The notes below the pieces were generated by a model. It was not told where the DNA came from. It ran no database searches and saw only the letters and a list, made by a program, of their open reading frames with translations. A program made the translations under genes and the position numbers. Source: Gimesia algae (GTDB lineage: Bacteria; Planctomycetota; Planctomycetia; Planctomycetales; Planctomycetaceae). Taken from it: 64,000 nt of DNA. This document shows, piece after piece, positions 48,167 to 58,500 of the stretch (the stretch's first letter is position 1; each line of letters starts with the position of its first letter). The DNA is taken from NCBI RefSeq assembly GCF_007746795.1, contig NZ_CP036343.1:6586357-6650356 (forward strand), read 5' to 3'.

Positions 48167-49609
48167 TCAGCTTAAGATCTCCTGAATCACATGGCCATGC
48201 ACATCAGTCAGTCGATGATCCCTGCCCCCTTGACGGAATGTGAGACTCTCATGATCAATTCCCAGTTGATCCAGAATCGTCGCATGAATGTCATGGATCG
48301 TCAGCGGATGTTCAACGACGCTATTACCGAATTCATCGGTCTCGCCGAAGGTCATCCCCCCTTTCAGTCCACCTCCCGCCATAAACAGGCTGTAGCCGTT
48401 CACGTGATGATCACGTCCGCAGGTCGAAGTAACTTTGGGAGTATGTGGGGTGCGACCCATTTCTCCCGCCCAGACCACCAGTGTTTCATCCAAGAGTCCC
48501 CGACGTTTTAAATCTAAAATTAATGCCGCGACTGACTGTTCGGTAATCCGCGCATTCTTTTCATGGTTCCGTTTGAGTAAACCATGCTGGTCCCAGGGCG
48601 AATTGTTACTGTCAAAACTGGGACAGGTAATTTCGACAAATCGAACACCGGCTTCTACCAGCCGCCGTGCCCGCAGTGCCTGGGTTGCATAATAGTGCTG
48701 ATGCTCATCTTTGGAATTAACTCCATACTCGCGTTGAATATGAAGTGGTTCTCGCGAAATATCTGCGACTTCCGGAACCAGAGTCTGCATCCGGAATGCG
48801 GTTTCATAATTTGCAATGGCACTCTCAATCGGAGACGCCTCTGAAGCCTGTGCCGCAAAAGTAAGATCCTGTTCTGCCAGCAAGGCCAGCTTGCGTTTCT
48901 GTAACGGTAATGAATCTGCCGGTTGAATATTATCAACGGGACTGCCTTTTGCGCGCACCAGCGTCGCCTGATGAGTGGCTGGCAGAAATGAACTCCCAAA
49001 ATTTTCCAGCCCCCCATTAGGGACCCAGTCATTGTTCAGCACAACATAAGCAGGCAGATTTTTATTTTCTGTTCCCAGCCCATAGGAAACCCAGGCTCCC
49101 ATGCTTGGGGCCTGCCCGATGATCCGCCCGGTATGCAATAACAGGTTCTGCTGACCATGTAGCGGCAGTTCCCCCACCATCGAACGTACGACACACAATT
49201 CATCAGCGATCGATGCCAGGTGCGGAAACAGATCACTGACCCATAGTCCGCTCTCTCCCCGCTGTCGAAATTCCCAGGGGCTTCCCAGCCAGACGCGACT
49301 GGCATTCGACTGCGATCGTTTAGAAACCGCCTCTTTCCCGATGGCTTTCCCTTCATGTGTCTTCAGCGCTGGCTTGGGGTCAAAAGTATCGACATGGCTC
49401 GGCCCACCATCCATAAAACAGAAGATCACGTTTTTCACCTGAGCAGCAAACTGGGGAAGTGCGCTCTTTGACGCTGCCTGAACTTGCTTTCCCAGTAAAC
49501 CCGCTAATGCCAGCCAGCCGAAACCCGCGCTGGTATTTTGCAAAAAACGACGCCGGTTCATCACAGGGAGATGTCCCGGACAGCAAAGGGAATTATTTTG
49601 TCGCCCCAT
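48167..49609 (-). CDS. DUF1501 protein (sulfatase-superfamily fold), second copy
   Basis: The product has 480 residues from the ATG at 49609, preferred because AGGTGA lies just before it; a GTG at 49618 would add three residues and overlap the upstream stop. A start at 49561 would leave a typical Tat leader (MNRRRFLQNTSAGFGWLAL), but this family often has a short extension before it. The core has FCFMDGGPSHVDTFDPKP, SMGAWVSYGLG, SFDSNNSPWDQHG, LVVWAGEMGRTP and GRDHHVNGYSLFMAGGG. The fold is that of phosphatases and sulfatases, substrate unknown. It is directly downstream of a DUF1549/DUF1553 cytochrome gene. Confidence 0.9.
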   Translation of the reverse strand: MGRQNNSLCCPGHLPVMNRRRFLQNTSAGFGWLALAGLLGKQVQAASKSALPQFAAQVKNVIFCFMDGGPSHVDTFDPKPALKTHEGKAIGKEAVSKRSQSNASRVWLGSPWEFRQRGESGLWVSDLFPHLASIADELCVVRSMVGELPLHGQQNLLLHTGRIIGQAPSMGAWVSYGLGTENKNLPAYVVLNNDWVPNGGLENFGSSFLPATHQATLVRAKGSPVDNIQPADSLPLQKRKLALLAEQDLTFAAQASEASPIESAIANYETAFRMQTLVPEVADISREPLHIQREYGVNSKDEHQHYYATQALRARRLVEAGVRFVEITCPSFDSNNSPWDQHGLLKRNHEKNARITEQSVAALILDLKRRGLLDETLVVWAGEMGRTPHTPKVTSTCGRDHHVNGYSLFMAGGGLKGGMTFGETDEFGNSVVEHPLTIHDIHATILDQLGIDHESLTFRQGGRDHRLTDVHGHVIQEILS

Positions 49610-49614
49610 GGTTT

Positions 49615-52600
49615 TCACCTGTAATAAATGAATTCTTTTGTATTAAACAGGGTATGCGAAATCTGTTGCCAGACACGCGGGTCAGCGAGCAGGAACTGTT
49701 CGTCTTCGCTTCCGCCCAGTTCTGCTACGAGTTCAGACCAGCGACGTAATTCCTGTTGATCCGGCTCACGTCCATAGGCTTTCCTGAACATCAACCTGAT
49801 CCGCTGTTTGACAGAATCGGCTGGCTGTTTGAGCAAGAGTGTTGACCACTCCTCCGCCTGCGCCATCACGAAGGGATCATTCATCAGAATCAATGCCTGG
49901 TTCGGCACATTGGTGACATCCCGTTTTCCGGTTGGCAGTTTTAAGTCAGGCAAATTGAATCCCACCAGAAACCGGGGTGGATCCATAATCGACATTCTTA
50001 AATAAATCGAACGCCGTCCTTCCCCATCCAACGGACCGCTGAACAGCCGCTTGGCCGCATCTTCTTTTGAACGAGGCGCATCAATCGGACGACCATACAT
50101 CCGACGCTCCAGTCGTCCCGAGACAGCCAGTAGAGAATCACGAATCGCTTCTGCCTCCAGTCGCCTGGTAGGATAATGCTGCCACAGGCGATTATCCGGA
50201 TCCCTGTTACGCGCTGCCTCAGTCACCTTCCCCGATTGACGAAAGGCCCGCGTCATCACCAGCCTGCGAATCAGGCGTTTTGTCGACCAGCCATCTGCAA
50301 TAAATTCTCGCGCCAGAAAATCCAGAAGTTCCGGATGGCTGGGTTTTGCTCCCAGATGTCCAAAATCGTTCGGGGTTCGCACCAGACCGGTTCCATAAAT
50401 CCATTGCCACACCCGATTCACATAGACCCGCGCTGTCAACGGATGATCCGGGCTGACCAGAAATTCGGCCAACTCTTGTCTGCCGCTTCCCGTACTTTGA
50501 TGAACCGCATGCCGCCCTGCAAACACTTCCAGAAAGTCAGGCTCGATCAGCGCTCCGAGTTCGTCGACATTCCCACGGATATTCAAGGGATATTTCGCAG
50601 AGATCATTCCACGTTCATCCATACTGTTCGCGGTATGAGCAAACGCGATCTGATGTTCCACATTTCGATAGCCTGACAACAACTTTGCCAGCCGTGATCC
50701 TGCTTCTGGCTTGTTATTGAACAACTTCTTTTCCAGCAACCAGTTGATCAGTTCGACGTCAGCGGTAGTCGCCTGATCGTCCACCCAACGCTGGACTGCG
50801 GAAGACAGCCAGTCTCCGATTCGATCGCAGGCTTCCTCTCGATTCGCGGGACCAGTCATTCCATATAGAGGCGCAAAGCGAGCCAGTTCATCCGCCGGTG
50901 TTCCAGTTGAGTCATGCGAGACAATTCCCGTCACACTGAACCAGCTGCGTTTCTCAAAACCCAAATCATCCGCTGGCAGCAGTTTGCCTCCCGCGCGGGT
51001 TTTTCCCGTTCGGGGCGGGAAATCCGGATTCAGATCGCTGGTAGAAATCTCGAACATCAGTCGCTGTATTCCATTCATCAGCGGACGATCAGCAAAAGTC
51101 TGCCATTGAGGCTGCTCCCGGTCAAAGAATATTACATTCTCTGTCTGAAACGCATTATCGGGTACTCGAAGAAAGCCGCTCCATTCGCCGCCTGCCAGAT
51201 TCAGACTGATTATTTTCCCTGGAATATCCCGTTCTGAGGGAGGCCTGATCGCGCCAGGCAATTTTGAAGACAGAGCATGCGTATGGTAGCCACGCGGCAA
51301 AATACGCGCGACGATTTGCTGCCCCTCCAGAGAAATTAGAGGCACACCATTTTCGACATAACCATGCCGTATTCCGTCTCCTTCTGTCTGCCAGCCCTCT
51401 GGAAAACCAGGCTTCTCAAAGCGTGTGAGATACTGAAAGCGTTTCTGATTTTCCCGTTGATGTGTCTCGCTGGCGGTTTGCCATTCCTCCACCAAGACAT
51501 GCCACAACTTTTGCAGTTCCGCGGGCTGCGAACTACTCAGCAGACGGTGTGCGGGGTAAGCAATCTCACCCGGCTTCAATTTTTCTGTTTTTTTCGAATG
51601 GTCTGTATTCAGCTTCAAAACTTCTCGCCACACGGTAGAACGCGGGCTGTCCGATTTCTCAGTGTTAGCCAGGCGAAGCTCAGTTCTAAATTGATTTGCC
51701 TGCGCAATCCAGACGAGCTTCAGTTCCTGATGAATCTGATGTCGCAACTGCTTGAGATTTTTAATTGCTGCATCATGCTTACCGGGCGCATCAATCACGC
51801 GGGACGTCCAGCGGGGTGTCATGAAGACAGCAGCGAGCGCATAATAATCCCGCTGTGAAATCGCATCCAGCTTGTGGTCGTGGCATCGCGCACAGGCCAC
51901 CGTGCTGGCCAGAAATGCTTTCGAAAAGGCATCGATCTTGTTATTGATCATCTCCTGGTGAATTCCATTGAAATCCACACTGTCGCCATGCCGATGTTCT
52001 CCCATGTGATAAAACATCGGCCCAATCAGGCTTTCCTGAAACACGCTGTTTTCATCAATGCGAGGCTGCTGTAGCAGATCACCCGCAATCTGCTCTCGTA
52101 CCAGCTGATCGAAGCCCACATCCTGATTGAAGGCACGAATCAGATAATCGCGATACTCCCATGATCCTTTCGCTGGATTGTCCCATTCATAGCCGTAGGT
52201 ATCGGTGTACCGTACCACATCCATCCAATGCCGGGCAAATCTCTCCCCAAAATGAGGAGAACTCAGCAGATGATCGACGAGTCTCTCATAAGCAGTATCC
52301 GGATTCTGTTTTGAATCTGCTGTGAACTGCTTAACCAGAAGCGGAGTGGGAGGTAGCCCGGTCAGGACAAAAGACAGACGGCGAACCAGAATATCGGACT
52401 GTGCAGCTGGCGCGGGTTGCAGCTGCAACTTTCTCATCTTATCCAGCAGAAAGCGATCGATGGGTTGAGACGACCATTCATTCTTTGTTAAATCGGGAGG
52501 ATTTACATCCTGCAGAGGTTGCAGGCTCCACCACTTGCGTCGCTTTTCGAAAATCGTTTTCCATGAAAGTGACGCCGCCTCTGCCACCGTAGGTGCCTGA

Positions 52601-52998
52601 TCGCGCGAGTCAGGTGCTCCCAGTTCCACCCACTTGACGAAATCCGCGATGACCTCATCCGACAATTTCTTACCCGGAGGCATCTCAAAAGATTCATACC
52701 TCAACGCTTCCAGCAGCAGACTCTCATCAACTTTGTGGGGTACGACAGCAGCGCCAGTTTCTCCGCCAGAACGAATCGCAGCGCGGCTATCAACCCGTAA
52801 CCCCCCTTTGACAACGGAGGTAGCTGCAGAATGGCATTCGTAACAATGCTCAATCAGTACCGGACGGATTTTTGACTCAAAGAGTTCCAGGCCAGGATTC
52901 TGTTTCTCTGCAGCTGCCCCTTCGCTTATGAAGAACATCAGCGACGCCGTGCAAACAGCAAGGATACCCAGCAGATTACAGCGACAGGCCGGAAGCAT
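49615..52998 (-). CDS. PSD1 / planctomycete cytochrome c protein (DUF1549-DUF1553), second copy
   Basis: The protein has 1127 residues, starting with a signal peptide (MLPACRCNLLGILAVCTASLM). The first heme motif is CYECH in the planctomycete cytochrome domain, with the following GGLRVDSRAAIRSGGETG. DUF1549 contains a second heme motif CARCH and HKLDAISQRDYYALAAVF. A beta-rich insert follows at about 540-660, and DUF1553 has LTARVYVNRVWQWIYGTG and YPTRRLEAEAIRDSLLA. The insert differs from that of the first copy, which has a discoidin-like segment. A GGAGAGA ribosome site precedes the ATG. The downstream DUF1501 gene is only 5 bp away, so the two are co-translated. Confidence 0.92.
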   Translation of the reverse strand: MLPACRCNLLGILAVCTASLMFFISEGAAAEKQNPGLELFESKIRPVLIEHCYECHSAATSVVKGGLRVDSRAAIRSGGETGAAVVPHKVDESLLLEALRYESFEMPPGKKLSDEVIADFVKWVELGAPDSRDQAPTVAEAASLSWKTIFEKRRKWWSLQPLQDVNPPDLTKNEWSSQPIDRFLLDKMRKLQLQPAPAAQSDILVRRLSFVLTGLPPTPLLVKQFTADSKQNPDTAYERLVDHLLSSPHFGERFARHWMDVVRYTDTYGYEWDNPAKGSWEYRDYLIRAFNQDVGFDQLVREQIAGDLLQQPRIDENSVFQESLIGPMFYHMGEHRHGDSVDFNGIHQEMINNKIDAFSKAFLASTVACARCHDHKLDAISQRDYYALAAVFMTPRWTSRVIDAPGKHDAAIKNLKQLRHQIHQELKLVWIAQANQFRTELRLANTEKSDSPRSTVWREVLKLNTDHSKKTEKLKPGEIAYPAHRLLSSSQPAELQKLWHVLVEEWQTASETHQRENQKRFQYLTRFEKPGFPEGWQTEGDGIRHGYVENGVPLISLEGQQIVARILPRGYHTHALSSKLPGAIRPPSERDIPGKIISLNLAGGEWSGFLRVPDNAFQTENVIFFDREQPQWQTFADRPLMNGIQRLMFEISTSDLNPDFPPRTGKTRAGGKLLPADDLGFEKRSWFSVTGIVSHDSTGTPADELARFAPLYGMTGPANREEACDRIGDWLSSAVQRWVDDQATTADVELINWLLEKKLFNNKPEAGSRLAKLLSGYRNVEHQIAFAHTANSMDERGMISAKYPLNIRGNVDELGALIEPDFLEVFAGRHAVHQSTGSGRQELAEFLVSPDHPLTARVYVNRVWQWIYGTGLVRTPNDFGHLGAKPSHPELLDFLAREFIADGWSTKRLIRRLVMTRAFRQSGKVTEAARNRDPDNRLWQHYPTRRLEAEAIRDSLLAVSGRLERRMYGRPIDAPRSKEDAAKRLFSGPLDGEGRRSIYLRMSIMDPPRFLVGFNLPDLKLPTGKRDVTNVPNQALILMNDPFVMAQAEEWSTLLLKQPADSVKQRIRLMFRKAYGREPDQQELRRWSELVAELGGSEDEQFLLADPRVWQQISHTLFNTKEFIYYR

Positions 52999-53144
52999 CT
53001 GATCTCTCCGGAAGGAAAATTAACGGGCTGTTTATCTGAAATAAAATCTCAGCACAGTCATATCAATGAATATTTATCAATCATTATCGTATGTAATCAC
53101 TGACGGAAACTCAACAAGAGAAACAGCTTTCGTATGAGAACTCC

Positions 53145-54392
53145 CTATTTCTCAGCCTGGGTCTTCAGCCCCTGGTCCAGTTCCAGTACCTTACCGATGA
53201 TCCGCTCTTCCACATCCGGCTTATAAGGGCGGCTCGCTTCATAGCCTCCTTCCAGCAGAACCCGCTTGCTGGGAATGTATCCTGAATACACATTCGAATA
53301 ACCGGCGACCCAAATGGCAGGACCTTCCGACTCAAACAGTTCCTGCTTGAGCCGCAGAGAATAATCGACGACAACTTCAGTCCCCAAAGCCACCAGCGTC
53401 AGGTCGTTACCAAACTGAATTACCTGTACCGGGTAGTCCCAGGGAGCGCGTTTCTTCTCAGGTAGATATTCCAGTTCGACCGTTCCATAAGCAGATTTCA
53501 GCGGGCCGTGTAATATACGCTGATGCAGCGGAGTCCGCTGATTCACTTCCAGAGCAGCTTCAATCGAAGTCGCCAGTGATCGGCCATGCTTCTGAGCATA
53601 ATGCAGTTCGCTGCGGGGATACGGATTCTGATCACCGCCACATCCCATCATAAACAGTGCCGTCACACCGGGATGATCTTTTTCGAAATACTCCTGCGCA
53701 AACCCGGCATAGTCTCCCAGCCAATTGCGAAAGCCCATCGTCGTATTGTGACAGGCATAACCGAACATTACTGCTTTCAGTTCTCCGTTAGCGTCATCCA
53801 CTCTTAATACAGGGACCTGGTGATCCACACGCCCGTCAGGATTGGGATGATTCCGATATCCAGTCACCGTCGGAGTGCGACGGTTCATCGCGACTGAACA
53901 CCGCGCAGCCGACCAGCTCAGTTGCGCCGGCTGCATTTTCTCCAGCGCTGCGCCGATTGTTTTCACGAGTGTGGGGACAAGAATGTCATAATATTCTTTC
54001 GCATCCTCACGACCATAGGCGGGGCCACAATGCGTATGGGAAGCATTCATCAGCAAAGCCTGCGGAGGCAAGTGATATTGTTCCTGAACCTGACTGGTAA
54101 CATCCGCCCGCAACTGTTCAATCACGCCAATCAGATCGAGAGTCAGAAAGACAGCCCGGTTCCCTGCTGAATCTTCCACAGCCAATGCTTTGGCATACAG
54201 ATCCTGCTCGGTCCCTTCCGCGGGTTCCTTACGCCCCGCATAGCCTGCCATTCGTAACGGTTTTTTCGGAGTAATCTTGGCGGAAGCAGCCCCCGCCTTC
54301 CATTCGGTCGGTTCCGCTTTGGCAGGTTCCGCTGCCAGCAAAGCCATACAGTGGCTGAAAACAAAAGCAAGACTGAGAACAATGCGATGCAT
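53145..54392 (-). CDS. Neutral/alkaline ceramidase-fold exported protein
   Basis: The protein has 415 residues with a signal peptide (MHRIVLSLAFVFSHCMALLA). The start AGAASAKITPKKPLRMAGYAGR and the zinc-ligand segment NASHTHCGPA are typical of the neutral/alkaline non-lysosomal ceramidase N-terminal domain. FGYACHNTTMG and the loop MGCGGDQNPYPRSEL follow. In active ceramidases the corresponding loop reads GDVSPN, with Ser as nucleophile. Here the Ser position is Asn, so amide hydrolysis by the known mechanism is doubtful. The protein is shorter than classical ceramidases and lacks their C-terminal domain. The substrate may not be ceramide. Confidence 0.85.
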   Translation of the reverse strand: MHRIVLSLAFVFSHCMALLAAEPAKAEPTEWKAGAASAKITPKKPLRMAGYAGRKEPAEGTEQDLYAKALAVEDSAGNRAVFLTLDLIGVIEQLRADVTSQVQEQYHLPPQALLMNASHTHCGPAYGREDAKEYYDILVPTLVKTIGAALEKMQPAQLSWSAARCSVAMNRRTPTVTGYRNHPNPDGRVDHQVPVLRVDDANGELKAVMFGYACHNTTMGFRNWLGDYAGFAQEYFEKDHPGVTALFMMGCGGDQNPYPRSELHYAQKHGRSLATSIEAALEVNQRTPLHQRILHGPLKSAYGTVELEYLPEKKRAPWDYPVQVIQFGNDLTLVALGTEVVVDYSLRLKQELFESEGPAIWVAGYSNVYSGYIPSKRVLLEGGYEASRPYKPDVEERIIGKVLELDQGLKTQAEK

Positions 54393-54699
54393 GAGGAGAG
54401 CTTTCCGGATTTCAGGTGAGCAGGACTGCGAATTCAGATGGCTCTGATCGCGGTAAGAGGTAACACCATGATGCTAACCCGTTGAAACCGGAGTATCAAG
54501 AATATTTGTGCGATTTGAGAGAGCCCTGTTATTCATTTTAAAAAGTAAGAATGATTTTCCCCTCGATTAAATACCTCGATCATCTCCCCAAAAACCGATT
54601 TATGGCTACTTTAATCATACCGTTTCGCGCGTTATCATTTCGTGTACTGTATTCTTTTGAATTCCCCCAATCGTCAGGTTTAGTTGTTCGGAGTCCAAC
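54393..54699. other. Divergent intergenic region, no gene
   Basis: This 307 bp gap lies between the start of the ceramidase-fold gene and the alpha/beta hydrolase gene. It should contain both promoters; I could not identify clear boxes, and no RNA gene or repeat was seen. Confidence 0.5.
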
Positions 54700-55557
54700 A
54701 TGATGAAATATCTTTGCCTTGCTTTTTTTACTCTGTTCTCACTGGCAGCGGCACCCATTGAAACTCCTGAACCCACTGAAAGCGTCGCCATCTGGCCGGA
54801 CCGCCCGCTGCTGGACAAGAGTGATGACGAAATCAAATACAGCAACATCATTCGAATTACCAAAGTCAATCGCCCGGCGGTTGAATTTTATAAAGCCCCT
54901 GACGCGAAACCGAATGCCCCCGCAGTCGTCATCTTCCCCGGTGGCGGATACAACATCCTTGCGTATGACCTGGAAGGCACCGAGATCGCTGAATGGCTGA
55001 ATTCGATCGGGATCCACGCGATCGTTGTCAAATACACGGTTCCCGGCAACCAGCGTGAAGCCGCGCTGAAAGATGCACAACGTGCTTTTGGTATCGTTCG
55101 CAGTAAAGCGAAAGATTGGGGTATCAACCCGAATGAAATCGGCGTGCTCGGCTTTTCCGCCGGAGGTCACCTGGCTGCGAATCTGTCTACAAACTATCAG
55201 AAACGCAATTACGAAGCCATTGACGAAGCCGATCAGCTCAGCTGTCGACCTGATTTCACGGTCCTCATCTACCCCGCATATATCTACAAGGAAGACAACA
55301 AACGACAGTCAGCCCCCGAGATCAAAGTCGATGCAAAAACGCCTCCCGCGTTTATCGTGCAGACTCTTGATGACCGCCGTCTGGTAGACAGTGCATTCAA
55401 CTACACTCGTGACCTGAAAGACGCAAAAGTCGATGGAGAACTGCACCTGTATGCCAAAGGGGGACACGGATACGGAATGCGTCCTTCGGATAATCCCATT
55501 TCAGGCTGGCCAAAACTCTGTGCTGAATGGCTCAAACGTACCACACAGCAGGATTGA
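54700..55557 (+). CDS. Exported alpha/beta hydrolase (acetyl-esterase/xylanase-associated type)
   Basis: The protein has 285 residues. A signal peptide (MMKYLCLAFFTLFSLAAA) precedes the catalytic domain. The oxyanion loop is VVIFPGGGYNILAYDLEG; the nucleophile elbow is GFSAGGHLA. The acid is likely in TLDDRRLVDSA, and the His is in AKGGHGYGMR. The pattern fits the BD-FAE/acetyl esterase group that removes acetyl or feruloyl groups from plant or algal polysaccharides. It lies divergently from the ceramidase-fold gene and converges with the ThuA/PVC gene with an 18 bp gap. No ribosome site is visible before the ATG. Confidence 0.87.
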   Translation: MMKYLCLAFFTLFSLAAAPIETPEPTESVAIWPDRPLLDKSDDEIKYSNIIRITKVNRPAVEFYKAPDAKPNAPAVVIFPGGGYNILAYDLEGTEIAEWLNSIGIHAIVVKYTVPGNQREAALKDAQRAFGIVRSKAKDWGINPNEIGVLGFSAGGHLAANLSTNYQKRNYEAIDEADQLSCRPDFTVLIYPAYIYKEDNKRQSAPEIKVDAKTPPAFIVQTLDDRRLVDSAFNYTRDLKDAKVDGELHLYAKGGHGYGMRPSDNPISGWPKLCAEWLKRTTQQD

Positions 55558-55575
55558 TAAAATGTCAGACAACCC

Positions 55576-58500
55576 TCAGGGCCCGCCTACCACTTTGAAG
55601 CGGCCCTCGGGGGACTGACTGGCTTTCTGGAATTCCACTCGTAACCCCAGGTCACCGCGTAAACTGCGATCTACTTCAAACGTCAATTGATTGCGACCAC
55701 TCGGCAAGTTCAGCAGCGTCGATTCTTCAACAGGAAGTGGCGTTCCATTCTGCCAGACTTTGAGCCCTTTCACCGAATTCAGTTTCAGCTGCACGTTGCC
55801 AGCCTGATTGACATCTACAAAAGCAATCGCCTGTGTCAGCGGTTTTTTCAGATTCAAATCGGCAGCCGGTAACGTACCGTTAACCATGCTGTAAGCGGCG
55901 ACTCCCGCATCCGCCACTGTGTTGAATTCCTGCATCTGCTCTGCAGTCAAAGGCGCATCTGTACCTCGCAGACGCCAGCGCCGCACGACCTGCGACACAC
56001 TCGTCGCATAAGGCCCCGGGCGCCCCAACTCTGTCACAAATTTCACCAGGTCCAGAAACTCCTGACGATCTTTCAATTTACTTGCCAGTCCCTGAGGCAT
56101 CAAGGACGGCAACTTCTTTGTGAATTCGATCTGGTCGGCTGGAATCGTCACCAGTTCCCCCTGTCGCGCCGCATCTTTGAGCACGACTTTCTTATCATCG
56201 TGTACTACCATGATTCCGTTATACACGCGGCCTTCACCGGTCACGACCATGATACTCTCATAAAATTCCTTGATGACTTTGGACGGGCGCAGAAACGAAT
56301 CCACGATATAGTCCGGCGGGGAACTTGAACCGATGGCAGCCAGATCTGGGCCGAGTACCGGTCCCGCATTGGAAATACTGTGACATTTCATGCACGCCAG
56401 TTCGCTCCGCCTGAATATCTGCTCGCCTCGCGCTGCATTTCCTTCTCCACGAACCGCCGTCGCCAGCTCCAATACATTTTCTTTTAACAATTGAGCTTCA
56501 AGTGAATCCTGCATGACGGCTCCCCCAAACGCGTCAATCAGCGGCTGGCTGGTTTCGCCCGTTTCAATCAAAGCCTGTCTGATCTGCGATGCAACCTGCG
56601 GATTCAACGATGCTGTCTTCAATTCCTCTGCCAGAATCTCCGCACCCCCTTTACGTCTGGTAAACGCTGTCAGTATCCAGGCAGGATCTTCTGCTTTGGG
56701 ATCTTCCTTAAGAATCGCTGGCAGCTGTTTCGCTGCCTGTTTCTGGTCGTGGGCCGCCAGACCATAGACACCCAGCAGTCGTTGATTCATCGGCTTCTTC
56801 GACTCAGCCAGAGACTTCAGATACTTCAGCGAAGCCGCATCACCCAGCATCCCCAGTGATTCCGCTGCCAGCTGTTTGACTTCGAAATCCGTCTCCGCCG
56901 CATTGATCTCACGCTGCAGACGTTTTCCTTCGCGTGTCAGTTTCCAGGAACCGATTAACCGGGCCACTGATTTCTGAACCGGTAAACCCGGGACAACAGC
57001 TGAGCGACTCAACATTGAACTGATATTTCCGTTGGGGATCACACCCCGTTCCCGCGCTGCTCGATCAAGGGCATTCAATAAGATACTCAACGCTTCAGGC
57101 GAAATCCCTTTGCCTCCCTGCGTTTTATATTCGCGCGTCACTTCTACCAGACTCAACACCAGCGGTTCCAGCTGATTCGCATTTGCTCGCTCAGCGACTG
57201 TCTGAGCCGGCCCCTGTAATAGTTCCGCATCAATACTGCCGGCGTTTAACAGATCGATAATCACATCGATCGACTCATTCGACAGCAGATTCGCCAATGC
57301 GTAATTTTTGTGGGCTGGCTTTTCAAACATCACTTTCCCCTGCCGCTGTGGTTCCAACCACTGTGACTGCAGCCCATCGATAGTCAGTTTCAACGCGTGT
57401 TCCAGATAGCGATCCATGGGGGCATCGATCGCTTTGACGGCAATCGTGACCGAACGTGAATCGGGAATATACCCTGCTGTCAAAACAGCTTCCAGACGCA
57501 CACGCGGATGCGAATCGTGGATCGCGGTCTCAACCAGTTCCAGTGGATTTTTAATTTCCGGAAACCAATATCGCAGCACCCGCATGGCGGCAGCGCGGGC
57601 CCGGGCATCTTTCGCCTGCAGAAGTTCACGCAGTAGCTCTTCATTCACAACGCCAATCGTCTGATAACACCAGAGTGCTTCCAGTCGATGATGATCATAA
57701 TTCGGTTCCTGGGGCACCAGTGTCAGCAGCCATTCATCCAGAGCCTGCTTCGCCTGCTGCTGGTCGGCATCGTATAACACACGTTTCACCTGCTGCCGGG
57801 TAAAGCTTTCCGGATCACGCAAGTGAGAGACTACCTTCGCGAGAGGCACTCCCACCAGTTGGGGACGTTCTACTAGTGGACGCGATTTATGTGTCACTCG
57901 CCAGACCCGGCCATGTGTGGTGTCGCGGCGTTCGTCGCGGAAGCTGTGCTGCATATGACCGATCAAAGGATTGTACCAGTCCAGAATATACGCAGCGCCA
58001 TCTGGCCCCATCTTCAAATCTACGGGTCGGAAATAGGAACTGCTCGACTGAATCAATGGATCTAAACCTTTGATCGTGTAGCCGGCACCATCATCCGATA
58101 CTTCATAGCGGGCCACCACATGCGACTTGTACTGATTCGTCCAGATTTCTCCCTGGACTTCCGGTGGAAAATGCCCGCTTGCTACAAACTCGCCGCCACA
58201 CTGTTTCGTGCCTTCGCCGCTGGCATCATAACCCAGTTTGGCACGACTGTTAGCGGTGAGAGGCGCACTGAAATAGAGCCGCGGGTTGTCAATCACAAAC
58301 GACTGTCCCCAGTCATCGAACATATGCCCCCACGGATTCGAGGCACGATAGTCGGCAAATACATTCAGTTTGAGTGTACGTGGTTGAAACTGAAACACAC
58401 CACCGTTTTCCAGACGGACGGTTCCATAAGGCGTCTCCACCTGGGTATGCATGAAGGTCCCTTCCTGGAAATACAGCCAGCCCCCCGGCCCCCACCGCCA

